Below, piece by piece: positions 46,911 to 59,194 of a stretch of 64,000 nucleotides of DNA. A program made the position numbers and the translations under genes. Origin of the DNA: Climacium dendroides. Lineage: Eukaryota; Streptophyta; Bryopsida; Hypnales; Climaciaceae. The stretch covers positions 20,503,345 through 20,567,344 of the forward strand of contig OX467089.1 of NCBI GenBank assembly GCA_950106755.1, read 5' to 3'. Positions within the stretch are counted from its first letter, which is position 1. Each line of letters opens with the position of its first letter. The notes under the pieces are model-generated. The model did not search any database. It was given only the letters and a program-made list of their open reading frames with translations, and was not told where the DNA came from.

Positions 46911-47380
46911 TTAGAGATTTCGAAGAAATGAAATGACGCTGTGAAGTTGTAAGAAGCGATCAACTCTTGAATTTGGTTCTCTCGGGGGTTTCTTGTGGTT
47001 TTAATTCGATTGTGTTATCGTTTTTGCTTAAGGATTTGGTGCCCGATTCTATTGTGTGATAGTTTCGGCGATGATAGAGATTTCGAAGTAATGAAAGCTG
47101 TGAAGTTGCAAGAAGTGATCAATACGTGAATTTGTTTCTTCTTGTTGATTCGATTCGGTCCTCTTATCCTGATTTTCTTAGGAGTTTGGTGCCTGATTCG
47201 ATTGTGTAATACTTCCGGCGTTGGCGTTTTCAGGTCTAGAGATTTTGAAGCCGTGTAGTTGTAAGAAGCGATCAACTCGTGAATTTGTCTGTTGGGGGGT
47301 GGGTGGGGCTCTTTGTTGCTTAATTCGTTCCTGTTGTCGTTTTTTCTTAGGATTTTGATGCTTAGGGATGAGCGAAGGCG
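46911..47380 (+). repeat. Three tandem units of about 160 bp directly before the CDKF start
   Basis: Units start at about 46,911, 47,078 and 47,237. Each contains AGAGATTT(C/T)GAAG, then GTGAAGTTG-like, AAG(A/C)(A/G)GTGATCAA-like, and GAATTTG words, followed by TTGGTGCC(C/T)GATTC-like sequence. The last unit runs to within a few bases of the ATG at 47,387. The array probably lies in the promoter or 5' leader. Confidence 0.7.
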
Positions 47381-47386
47381 GTTAGG

Positions 47387-50300
47387 ATGGGGGATTGGAG
47401 CTTTGCGGGGGGCATGAAGGCGAATCCGGAGCTGTATTCACGGTATGAAGTGCTGGAGAGGTTAGGAGAGGGGACTTATGGTGAGGTTTATAAAGGGAAG
47501 AGGAAATTGGACGGGCTGGTGGTTGCGTTGAAGGAGACTCGCGATCCACAATGTGCCACTCGGGAGGCGGAGGCGCTGTTGGCATTGAACCACCCGAATG
47601 TTGTGAAATTGATCGAGTATTTCGTTCAGGGTGCCAACCTAATTCTCGTGCTGGAGTTTATGCCGTCAGACCTTTTCCGTATTCTGGAAGAGAACGATGG
47701 CCGGATAGCGGAAGCACAGGTAAAGGGATGGATGCTGCAACTGCTTCGTGGAGTGGCGGGATGCCATCAAGCGTCCATTCTTCATCGGGACTTGAAGCCT
47801 TCTAATCTTTTGGTTGGCGCGGATGGAAGTGTTAAGCTTGCTGATTTCGGTCAAGCTAGAGTGGTTCCTCTGCAAAGTGCGGACCTGTTAGGTCAGTTGC
47901 GATTTTCAAGGCTGGTTTGTATACGATTTTTATCGCTTTTTATTATTTTTGAAGTAAACTGTAATAGAGTTTCATTGCCAGCAGTGACTTTTTTAAACCA
48001 CCAGTCCAGAGCGGTAGTGAGAGCATGATTTTAACTTGTTTTTGGTATTTTTGGATTGTTATTAATTTTGTTGACGATCTTACTTGGGACTTTTTCGATG
48101 TAATGACTATGTACTTCCACGTATGCAGGAATCAATGATACCATTTTCGAAAGAGATGAGGTAGAGACGACTCACAACACGGAGAAAGAGGAGATTGATG
48201 CTTGGATAGGTGGTACCACTGTTGCGAAGAGTATTGTGAAAGAGTCCACGGAGACGAGGGCTGGCTCTAGCGAAGGTATGTTAATTCAGCAGCAAAATTG
48301 AATTTTTCTCACTTCACGAACCTTGAAACATCGTGGTGCTCTGATGGTTGTCAAGACTGAGGTTGTGAACTAAGGCCTTTGTTATGATTGTCAGACCCAC
48401 AGAAACCGGTTATCAATGTCGCAGATGATGGGACTGGACGGTGCTTCTGTCTTACGAACGAGAGAGGAGAACTTCTGGAAAGGTCGTATTCCACGGGCGA
48501 CGCAGGAGACGCTGCTGGGTGCAGAAGTTTGACTTGTAGCATGGTGAAAAGAGATGGCCTTATTGTGGCCTGGAGCAATCACTTTGTGGAGATGGAACAA
48601 AAGGTCGAGAGTGTCAAGAGTGCACATGATGAAGAGTTGGGGCGTCGAGAGTGGGTGTTGACTGAGAAGAACATGGTCAATGCTGAGCAGGAGAAAGATA
48701 GTGACTTTTTCTGTAAGCTTCGAAGTTTCTTGAAAAGGAGAGGAAGAAAACCTCAAAAGCACTTCAGAGTAAGTATTCCACAGCCTACTCGACACTGCTT
48801 GTCTTCAGGATTTTAACCTGCTTGGATTGACTGGCACCAGTCTTCATTTTGTCATCATAAAGATAGTGGTTGTAGCACGAGTTTCGTTTGTGTGGCCTCA
48901 TTCTATCCGTTGTCGCATTTGGCCTTTCTCCTTTCAACTTTCGAATCACGGTAGTTTTATTTTTTGCGCTTGCAGTTGTCATTTCCGACATTTATTTTCA
49001 TTCTGGGCTGATTCTGGTTGCGACCTGCAGTGGGGAAAGGACAGAAGTGATACTGAAAGAAGTCAAATGATATCGGGGGACGAGGGAGCCCGGCTAGATC
49101 ACATGTACAAGGAGCTTGACAGTGCTGTGATCCAGGAGTCTACACAGGATTTGAAAGTTGGACAACGGCCGTCTCCGATCTCTGTCATGCCAAGTACGAG
49201 AGGGAAAGGTGGAATGCGGTTTGACAGTACATTGTCCAAGGAGATTGTTGGGAAGTTAGATGTGGAACACATGGAGAACGTGGGAATACGATCATTAATG
49301 GGCAACGAAAGTACTGAGGAAGAAATTGTATTTAGTGGTGTCGAGGAGCCAGGCTCATTCGTTCTTGAAAAATGCTCAAAACGCTCAACATTTGATCTAA
49401 AGGAGAGCGAACCTGCTTATGTTAACCAGCCACCAATTGAGAACCCTTTTGATGGAACATACACAACCCAGGTCTTCGGAGATTCAGGTCGTATGATTAC
49501 GATTGGCAGCCATGGTGGCCGCGATGACACAGGTAGTGAATCTAAACGTAGGAAGGCTTATGATCTTGAGAAGTGTGCAGAGGAAATCATGTCCACAGAT
49601 CATGTCGTAGAAATGGGGCTTGAGGCTGATGATACTGGTTCCAAGGTCAATCACGATGAAACCATTGACATGGAAACAGATAAACATCTATCAGAGCTTC
49701 AGGCAGTTCGAAACAGAATCCTATACGGAAAGCAGAGGAGGACGGACTCACAAAAGAGGGAATTTCCTTCAGCACAGATTGGAATTAGCATAGAGACTAC
49801 GAGAGATCTGGAAGCTTCCAGGGTAACCCCAGTAATCACGACCAATCCCATACCACCTCTGGAGAGCAAAGAATCGGTTGTACTACCCGAGAGCAAGGAA
49901 TCGGTTGTGGAGGGCGAGGAGCCTGAGAAGGCTGTGCGGGTTTTAGGTCTGGAGAGAGTGTACAACGGGGTTGAAGGTTACACAAGAGAGGTTGAATGTT
50001 CTCAGGAGGGGACTGCACCTTGTAGGTCAGAGAAAGAGGGTACCATTCGTTTTTGGGATGGAGACCGACAGAGGTGGGAATCTCCTTATGTTAGTGATGA
50101 AGACACGGGTGTTGAAGATCCTTTTGATTCAAAGCGGATTGCTGGTGGCAGTGGGTTTAGTAGGAAAGCTGGAAATGGCTTGTTTTTTGATGATGGTTCT
50201 TGTCCAGTTGATCAAGTTCCAGGTTATTATGCGTTTGGAGACTCTGAAGTGGAGGACAGTGACCAAGAAGGTGATTTGGCGTGTCAAACACGGTGGTACG

Positions 50301-51034
50301 GACCTCCAGATGTTCGTGATTCATATGTGATGGGCAAACTAGAGGTTCATGAAGAGGTCTCCCAGCACAACGTTGATGAGTATTCAAGAGAGATGTTTGG
50401 GCATTTTGATGATGAGAGGTTACATGACTCTGAGGTGCACAGTCAGCAAGAGGAGACAGAATCTACCTATTCAAGTGAAAGTGGGAACAAAGGTTCTAAT
50501 TTGAGCCCATTTGTAGGGACACGGTGGTACAAAGCTCCAGAGTTACTCTATGGTGCAACCAAGTATGGAACTGGACTGGATGTGTGGGCTGCTGGTTGCA
50601 TATTTGCAGAGCTTTTGAGTGGCAAACCTCTGTTTCCAGGAATCACTGATATTGATCAATTAAGCCGAATTGTACGAGTGCTGGGCGCTCCTAACGACAA
50701 CATCTGGCCCGGTGTATCATCGTTACCAGATTATGATAAAATATCATTTTCAGATGAACGGGAGCTTCTCTCTTTTAGGAAGCTCCTTCCACAGGCTTCT
50801 TCATCAGCACTGAAGTTCCTCGAGAAGTTTCTAGTCTATGATCCTGAGCGGAGGATTAGTGCAGAGGCTGCTCTTCAGGATGTTTACTTTCTCGAGGACC
50901 CGTTACCTGTGTTCAGTCATGAGTTGAAAATGCCAAGCTTCAGGAGGGACAGCAGCGCCTCAGAGGATTGGGGAGAATGGCGGGATCCTGGTTCTCCTTT
51001 CTCTGACTTCGAGATATTGGATTCAGCTCCCTAG
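47387..51034 (+). CDS. CDKF;1: CDKF-type cyclin-dependent kinase (CAK-activating kinase) with giant activation-segment insert
   Basis: Exons 47387-47891, 48129-48275, 48395-48768 and 49031-51034 join in phase to 3,030 nt, 1,009 residues. Kinase landmarks: glycine loop GEGTYG (27-32), catalytic Lys49, HRD 133-135, DFG 153-155, then GTRWYKAPE at 838-846 and a normal C-lobe to PFSDFEILDSAP. CDKF is the plant-specific kinase that phosphorylates CDK-activating kinases. The cyclin-binding helix reads DPQCATRE rather than PSTAIRE, as in CDKF. CDKF proteins carry an insert between DFG and APE (about 130-150 residues in Arabidopsis from memory); here it is about 675 residues, acidic and Ser/Glu-rich, encoded by parts of exons 1 and 4 and all of 2 and 3. 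The insert carries a second TRWYGPPD motif at 762-769. Splice sites are by eye; an acceptor at 48,976 was out of frame. Confidence 0.88.
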
Positions 51035-53373
51035 TTGATACCTGGTATGTACATTTGTTGTATGGTTCTTTAGTTCCCGTCTGGAATTTGAGTATTCACT
51101 ATGTTATCAGCGTGACTGCAGTTTGCACTAGATTCTGGAAATACTTTAGGAATTCCAGACAAATTTTGTTTCAAGTTTTCTCGTGAGCGTGGAATTCTTT
51201 TCCACTATCCTGGACATAATGTTTCTATAATTGTATATATACAAATACAAAAATGGTGACAGGTTATTTATTTAAGCTGTTACTTGTTTAGTTGCTACCT
51301 TGAATGATCCATTCTTCACGTATTGTTGTTGGGATACATTGAAAAGCAGATTCGGTTTAACGATTATTGTGATCAATTGCGAGCCATTCGGGTAGATATT
51401 CACAGACGTTTTAATCATGAGTGTGAAAAATGTTTACAGTTTCGACGTGCAGTGTAATTATTTCTTATAGTATCTCTTGAGACCGGGTGTTACCAAATTT
51501 GTACGACGATGCTGTCCATGTCACCGTTGCCGTTGGTTTTGGATGCTTTCCAGCCCATGTCCTAGTACGGGATTCTATCTATCATTCTGGAGGATAACTA
51601 CGTGATTGGTTTAGGATTTAGAGTTTAGATGAACTTAGTTAAATTTCAGAACTGGAGTTCGGATGTCTGAGTAATCCGTAGCAAGAAGGAACTTCGATGC
51701 AATTCATCATGACGTGTGTGCGAGCTACCCCTTTCACGGGTATTGGTTCGAGCCCTTTTCTGCTAGCTAATACTTATAATTCTGTGTTATCTCTCTCAAT
51801 TTAGGTGCCGTGGTTTCTTGAAGGACTTGTCCTGGGTCCTATCTAAATTACTCTATGGTCTGTAGTTTCCATCCACACCACGCACTGAAGAGCTTGCTCT
51901 CAGGACAGACATCATATAGCAAAGACCGTGTATACTATCTAGCGACACACGGGATGCCGATATCCATAACTAATTGTTTCTGGGCGTCACTGCACAAAAC
52001 ATAGGGTGCCGATAAAGTAAGTCCACAATGGGTTCTGGCTAGCTGCTAGACACTCACTTGACTAGGGTAACAAACTAAACAAGCTCAAATCTTCAAATCA
52101 ACAAACACTTTGGTAACATGTCAAACATTCGAACTCTCAAGGGCAGTTGCAGTCAGTTGTCCTCAAAGTTAGCCTGTCAACTTGTCATGTCTAAACACCT
52201 TCAACATCAAGTATCGTTTACTCCGTGCACTAGGAATATCTTACGAACTTATGAGAACAGACTGCGGATATGTATCACTATATATACGGATATGGAGATA
52301 CATACAGAGTAAATACACCGCCACCAGTATTATTTCGTCCATAATCTCAATGCAGGAGAGTTTTGCATGTTTCGATTGGGTAAGGAGAGGCTGATAATGC
52401 TCACTGCTTCCCTGGTGCAAATTTTCAGCAAGGTGGGTATGAAGTAGAAATTTCATTGGTTTGGTTGTGAGAAATTTTAGAGAATCTCTATTACTATTAA
52501 CCGGTATTGACTTAGTGAGTGTGGATCCACCTAACATAATTTAAATGCATAAGAGTTTTGTTGTTGTGGCATGTTTTGATTGGTTAAGTAGTCAAAGAAG
52601 TCAAATGGTTCAACTCTCCTACATTGAGATTATGTTTACTAATTGCAAAGTAGGCCAAGTCATCAAAAATAATTGTAAATTATTTTTATAATTTGGCGTG
52701 CTTTGCAATTACCTAGGCCATAACCACTAAGAGCCTTGGCTCTAAACTGCTTTTGTCCATAACTCTACCCACCCTCCATGTTGGTTGTTGAACTTGATAT
52801 CCATTGGGGAGATCCTTAGGGATTACTTTGTCCATAACCCACATGTTATTTGCCCTTAAACGTTGACATGGATGTTTGGTGTGTAATGGATGACAAAGAA
52901 TCAATCTAATAGGACAGAAGTGCAACTATTCATCCTTGAAATTTTGTTGTGAGAAGGGATGTCTTTTGCAATAGTCTTCTGCAACTTCCTCCACATTGGA
53001 ATTCACATCTATTTAGTCAATTTTGTGTTATAGTACTCCCAATAATCCTTTACAACTTGCAAAATCCTTTCTTTTCTATTTTTTTTTAATACTACTCACT
53101 CTCCATGTAGCCAAAGTTGATGCATATTTGAGCATATTGCACTAAATTCCATAAACCAGTTCTGGGATCACTGCTGGTGACCCTTGTGAGCAATTTCCTC
53201 CACGAGCCTGCGCCAGGTCCTTGGCTACATGTGCCACCCACCGTCACATTGTCTGCAAATACCTTCTTCTCGTGAAATCCTTCCTCTCTGCCGTGGTCTT
53301 TCCTCTTCCACGTCATCCTCACCATTCTCTTCGGACGATTGATACTAATGAGCGATACAGAGGCGTCTCAATT
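51035..53373. other. CDKF 3' flank and spacer
   Basis: The first few hundred bases should be the CDKF 3' UTR. The remainder shows no supported gene. A GGTTCGAGCCC string at 51,745-51,755 resembles a tRNA B box but lacks a tRNA fold. The block at about 52,850-52,990 recurs near 63,490-63,620 in the same orientation. Confidence 0.4.
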
Positions 53374-56300
53374 TCATGAGCTTATGAAGATTTGGTAGCG
53401 TGCGAAGATCACAGCACCCGTACAAGCCAAGCCAAGCCAAGCCAATTCTGACAATAGTTCCAGCCCTTCGACCTCCTCGATTGTGCTGGAACAACTCATA
53501 TCCAGGAAAGTAAAGAACCTCAGGCTACCCACATAGAGAGGAAATCCTGCTGGAATCCAGTCATGCAATTCCTTCTCATCCACGACATCCAGGATTTTCA
53601 GATTCGTGAGGTCTGTTACTTGATGCAACAAACCTCTCCTCATTTCCTCTGTGAAGTTGCTAACAGTGTCTCTTTCCCAATAAAAAGCCAACTCTGTTAA
53701 TGCTTTGGTTGTTCCTCAGGCCTAAGAAACCTGTAAAATCACCGCAGGGAAGGCGCAATATCTTGAGCATTCTAGAGAAACGTAGATCTGGCAAGCAGCC
53801 AAAGTAGGGGCACTCGTAAAACGATAAGGTCTCAAGTCTCCGACAATGCCTGGCAAACGAAGCGTCCTCCAATTTGGTCAGGTATTCCAATTACCACGCG
53901 GAGTTCAGACAAGTATCCTCGTCTCTTTTCGTAGCAAAACTGGTCATCACTGAACAGCGAATTACATGAGCACACAATTTTCACAATTTCTTCGCACTCA
54001 ATCATGATGAGAACACGCAAAGAGCGCAAGCCTTGGAGGTCGAGGATTGGCAAGTTCCGCACTGCTTCAATTTGAAGAGGTTTCACACCTCTCCATTCCG
54101 GAATTCTATGAAGATCACGATCAAAAGAAACGCTACATAACGCTACTCTCACCAACCCTGATGAGTCCTCATTTGGCAAGTCGTAGAAATACTCGAGACC
54201 TCTTCATCTTGGACTACTTCATCCCGTAATTCCAGACACAACATACACCACTTCTTCTCTTCCCCGCCTCTCGTTATCACTTTGAGCGAAAGGTCCCTAA
54301 TCTCCAGATATTGAGATCCCAGACTGCTCTAGGAAAGAACCCTGCAACTTTTTCACCTGCACTTTGAGCACCGCAAATCACATCATTCTGCGAACCTGTG
54401 CTGGCGGCACATTCAATCATAGATTCAACAAAGAAATGAAATAGTATCGGAGTATTTTAAATAAGCACTTAATTAACTATTAGCCCTTCTCTCAGCATCA
54501 TTGAAAGGTATACCATGCAACATGGCAAGGAACTCGACCGCAAGCTTGAAATTGTCATGCTCCTCTCACTCCAATTCCGCACAGGATGTTTCCGCAAAAG
54601 TTCCTAAATCCATCAGTATGAGTTTAGAGATGTCGTCAAGATTGTCATATTAGTGTCCAAAAATGCTCTCTGCAAGATCGATATACTCTTTCCAGTCCAA
54701 AATGTCACCTTTGTACTTCAGGAAGGGAGCGAACATTGTCAATAACCTCGGGATAAACTCATCTTCAATACTACACATTGTTCCACAATTTCTTGCTCAA
54801 TAGTTTCAAGGTCTGCAGGTGACTTTTCACTCAGGTTAGAATTGGAAAGGAACAATGTAAGCGATCCTTCAAAATGGGAAAACGCTCACAATACTCTTCT
54901 TCTCCGAGTACAGTCTTCAGCAAATCAAACTGCCTGAACATGACAAGCACATAGCTGTCTAGGGGGAACTCCGCGCTCACATACCATTTCGCTCCCAAGA
55001 ACTTTCCGAAACATTACATTACCGACAACCAGAAATACAGGTTGCTTTATGTGATGTAACCTGTTCTTGACATAGGTATGTCCCTGCAACAAAACAAAAA
55101 TGAACAAAATTTTGAAGTCAAAACAAGCTTAGAAAGTGCTTTGATCAAGACTTCATTCACAGTGAGTCAAAAGTAAGTATGACCAAATTTGAATACAGAA
55201 AACCAAGGTGCTTCATCGTCTCACCACTAAAAACTAAAATTTTCAGAAATTTCGTCGTTCATTGGATCACTTAAATATGCAGCAAAGTATGTGAAGGTCA
55301 AGATCCAGTTGACGGAAGTCGCATGAAGATGTCTATAAACATATCAATTCAGGTACACATGATATTGTATATACCATCTTCTTAGTGCCATATCTTGTGT
55401 GATTAACCGTGGCTAGTAGTCAGAAGCTTCGAAAAGGTTGAACAGTCCCATTGATCTGGAAATTCGACACCGATGTGAATCCTATCTTGAACTGACTTGG
55501 ATTATTGAATTTATTACCTCCTTTTCCGTCATGATTGTTGACATGCTTCTTGGAAAACCAACCAATTGCTTTATCACAGCCATTAACCTGGCTAACCGTC
55601 TTTTAAACCCAGCCAGCCCGTCAGAAGCTTTTCCTTCAGCAGCTTTACCTTCATTGTCCAGCCTCACACGACAAAACCTTCCACGATAATTCACTTGATA
55701 AAAATGGCACATGGCGTCGCAACATATGGTTGTTTTCCCCACACCAGACTTGGCATATAGTCCCAAACATTTGTACTTCACATCTTTACCCTCGTGTTTT
55801 GTTTCTTTTGTTTTAAACATCTCAAATATGACCTGCAATACACCACCACCCATTCACTAAGAAAATTAAAAGTTCATGAATCCAATTTCCACTATTTCTG
55901 CAGAACTGTTGTGTACTATATGCTCTTTTACACGTTCAACACAAGGTGCAGAACTCAAATATTTAGCTTCTTGAATGCCAGATGCAAATGAGCTACATCT
56001 TTAGGAGAACGAGACACATGTTGTGACCTTGTAGCAACAATTCATCCAAAAGTTTTAGTGCAATAATAAAATTACTAAGAGTAAAACAGAGGAGCAAACT
56101 ATGTTCCAAACAATTTGTAGATTAAACTGAGGAATGAACGTTATCGTCTCAACAGAACGATCATAAATATTGAGCTTCGAAAATGAATCGAGAAACCAAA
56201 GTGACAAGTTCATTGTGGCGCACCTACCTTGTGATTTATAAAGGGACAAACTTGGGAGCATAGCATGATGAATCTGTACATATCTCACACAACCGCTCGC

Positions 56301-56876
56301 AAGATTCATGCCAGGAGTATCAACTGGCAACGCAAGAGGCAAGAGTTTCAATATATGCGTTGTCACTTCGCTCCTGTACTTGGTTTCGTTATTTCCGTAC
56401 TTATTCGGCAGGCCATTGATCCCACACAGCTTTCGAATGACCTTCACATATTTCTTCTTATCAAATGACGGCATTCGGTCGAGATGGTTTTTGACCAGCT
56501 TGTCCCAGAGCAAATCCAGGTGAGGTGGTTTGAGTTCATCTGGACCAATCTTGTAGAAGACAGAAACAAGTCTTAAGCTGCTGTTGTAGTTGGAATTCGT
56601 CTTCCCGTCAATCTTCTGTTCCAGGGCATTCGCAAATTCCATGAGTTCGATCATAGGCCACTTGGATGTCAAAAAGTCTTCGGACAAAACGATCACAGCC
56701 GCAGGACGTGTCCGGGCGGCTTCAAGAATCAGTTATGGAAATTTCTCTGCTGTCCGTAGGCATTTACGTCTCCGGTCAAAGAAGGGAAAGTAGTTCTCTG
56801 CTTTCAGGTCTGTGCATAGCTGATGCACGAAGGCTTTGTCTTTACGCTGTGAGAGAAAAATATTGTGTGCTTGGAT
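53374..56876 (-). pseudogene. TIR-NB-LRR (TNL) disease-resistance-type pseudogene
   Basis: Read from high to low coordinates, a TIR domain begins near 56,876 (IFLSQRKDKAF) and meets an in-frame TAA at 56,735-56,733. It continues LILEAARTRPAAVIVLSEDF, LTSKWPMIELMEFANA and LRLVSVFYKIGP down to a GT donor at 56,227. The NB exon starts about 55,832, with P-loop GLYAKSGVGKTT at about 55,745. A later NB part at about 55,090-54,940 reads IKQPVFLVVGNV where a kinase-2 motif ending in acidic residues is expected, then shifts frame near 54,965 into DSYVLVMFRQFDLL. A further frameshift and two stops lie between 54,850 and 54,560. Leucine-rich segments from 54,180 to 53,374 shift frame near 53,890 and 53,700. 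Intact TNLs are intracellular immune receptors; this copy cannot make a full protein. Confidence 0.8.
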
Positions 56877-57266
56877 AGGAACTCAATTGGGCCCGACCTG
56901 CGTACCTGCACAAAGAAAAATCTTAATATTTAATTAAGTGCAAAAATCTACCTTCACGGGTTGATTATCCAGAACCTAAATACTAAACTCTAAAAAAGAC
57001 TGAAACCTGAAACCCTAATCTTGGTGGATTGCATTAACTCATCTAGCTTCACAGTTTGTACCACTGGTATCTTATTGACTTCAATAGCACTGTATCGTTT
57101 TTCCTTTAATCTGAACATCGGGCATATGTTTAAACTGTGAAATCGATTATATATGGAAACAGTGAATCCATTTCAGAAAATTTCAGAATCTTTTATTATA
57201 AAATAATCAGTTCTCATGAAAGTATTCAGTTTAGAACAAGAGACTCTTTAGACATGCAGTTGCAGT
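56877..57266. other. Spacer upstream of the TNL pseudogene
   Basis: No gene recognised. A possible splice acceptor (GTACGCAG on the minus strand, about 56,900) just ahead of the TIR segment suggests that an upstream exon once existed. Confidence 0.3.
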
Positions 57267-57592
57267 TTAATTCAAGGAAACGTTACATGTATTGCCCGAA
57301 ACAAAAATTGCAGTTATTATTTGAAAGCTGCATTGACGAATTAACGAGCGAGATATTTGACATGAAGCAAATACACCAGACATACCCTTGCTGGTCCGAC
57401 GATGCCAGACCTTCATCCCTTGCATCGTCGTCAGTGGATTTACGATCTCCCCTACATCATCCTGTCTTTCCTCGACAGCATACAAGTCATCCTCGATCAG
57501 CACCACTCCGGTCATACTCGACATCGCCTGTAGATGATCGCTCACAATAAACGAACGCTCACCTAAGATTAATTTTCGTCTTGTCCCGGCCA
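57267..57592 (-). CDS. Unrecognised minus-strand ORF, possibly a leftover 5' exon of the TNL
   Basis: From an ATG in good context (57,592) it encodes MAGTRRKLILGERSFIVSD through to NTCNVSLN, about 108 residues. I do not recognise it and see no domain. It lies upstream of the TIR relic on the same strand, so it could be an old leader exon, or it may be noncoding. Confidence 0.2.
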
Positions 57593-58382
57593 TGGTCTCC
57601 ATCAACACACTGCATCCACGTACATTTTTTTCTTTGGAGAAAGACAAATAAGCCCTACTTAAGCAGACAATAAGCGTGCTACTCATGTCTGCCCGGCCTT
57701 CTTACGCAGACAATATATCCTCTTCCTCCTCGACATAATGGCATAATTAATCAATCAGCACGTAGCACCGACGAGCATACGAGGGTATGATTTCGGACAG
57801 GTAGGCTGGCCTTGGCTCATATAAAGTAGCAGACGATACTTGAATAGGTTGCAACAATCGCGACATTATTCAGCTACATGAAAAACTTCAACGAATTCAG
57901 ATAGAAAGAACCCACCGTACAGCAGATCATCTTCAACGAACACTTAAAAGATGAGAAGAAACATATGAGTTAAGCTTGAGAAATTTCAATGAGATTGAAG
58001 GTGAAAATAATTCTGACGCTGAAATCTCCCTAGCCATCCATTTGACGCAACAAGACAAGAAAACTCATATCGCATTCTCCACAACAGATCCTTGGACAGA
58101 TCCTCTTTTGAAACTCATCGACCACGTACAGTTAGTGAAGTTGATAGAGAAAAATTGCCTCCCATCAATTATATATACTGGGGCGATCGATTACCGTATA
58201 GTGATTCAACATGATAATCACTACTAATTCAATGATTATAATGCTAAAATTACTGGACGGTTTGACAGAGCTCCGGGTCACGACGATGATGGCGGGAGCG
58301 GCAAGAAGTTCAATTCAAGCGAGGCGGGAACTTCAAGAATATGACTTCAAAAAGTTTAAATTTAACTGCTTCATAGAGGTAA
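57593..58382. other. Spacer with a protein-like fragment
   Basis: At about 57,961-58,227 on the plus strand an open stretch without an ATG reads SLAIHLTQQDKKTHIAFS, DPWTDPLLKLIDHVQLVK and so on to a TAA. Composition looks protein-like and acidic, but I do not recognise it. It could be a remnant exon. Confidence 0.25.
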
Positions 58383-58868
58383 CAATTACATTGCTTCTCT
58401 TGGCTTTACACTTCTTTGCACTTCTATGATTTTGTGCTTTTGTGAGCTTTGAGTTTTTATGGTTTCAAAATTCTATTGCTACTACCAAATGATTTGAGAA
58501 ATTTATTCAATTGAAGCAATTTTGAATTTCACAACAATTAAGTTGTTCACGAAATTTTTGAGATTTACAAGTTTTTCTTTTTAATTCACCAAGTTTTTGA
58601 GTTGTCATTGTTCGTAACAATTAAGTCAAATTTTGAATGCATTATAATAAATGTGTATCTTTTATAGTATTCACCATTGCATATATTTCATTCATCATTC
58701 AATACATTTCTATTGTACATTTCAATATATGCTTACTTATAAAAAAAATTATACAAAGATTTTAGTAATTTTTATTTGAAGATTTATTTCAGCATTCTAT
58801 CTAATACATAAAAATTCTAATAAAATTCTAATGATGAATGCGTAGAATAGTAAGTGCCAACCACTAGT
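58383..58868. repeat. Direct duplication, copy 1 (about 490 bp, AT-rich)
   Basis: Copy 1 of a noncoding block shared with 59,195-59,685. Both copies contain TTTGCACTTCTATGATTTTG, CTATTGCTACTACCAAATGA and TTCTAATGATGAATGCGTAG in the same order. Both begin right after an AGGTA(A/G)CAA string that looks like an exon-intron border. Confidence 0.75.
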
Positions 58869-59194
58869 CATACTACTATCATAATACTAAAATCATAAGT
58901 CCTTCTGTAATATCACAAATGCTACCATTAATACTAGGGGCTCATGCTTGCTATGCAATGCATTCATTGTATCACATATTAGTAAAATTTTGATATATTT
59001 GAATAGAATGCATGATAATGATTTCAATAAGTCTTTAAAATAAATATTTTAAATATTTTATAAAAATATTTTCAATCATGCATACATAAAAATCGTATTT
59101 TCACACAATGTGATATTATAGAAATAATATAGTGGTTGCAATGAAGGTGATATTAAAGAGGATCCATAGAATGATATTATACAGGTAGCAAATC

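Noticed and set aside
46649..47275. Minus-strand open frames with a repeated MIASYN(F/Y)TAS start
   Set aside because: They mirror the three 160-bp noncoding tandem units upstream of CDKF; no protein character.
48976..49030. Alternative acceptor for CDKF exon 4 at 48,976
   Set aside because: It would shift the frame; the acceptor before 49,031 keeps the phase.
51745..51755. tRNA gene or SINE promoter at GGTTCGAGCCC
   Set aside because: The flanks do not form a T arm or acceptor stem and no A box is clear; a SINE is possible but unsupported.
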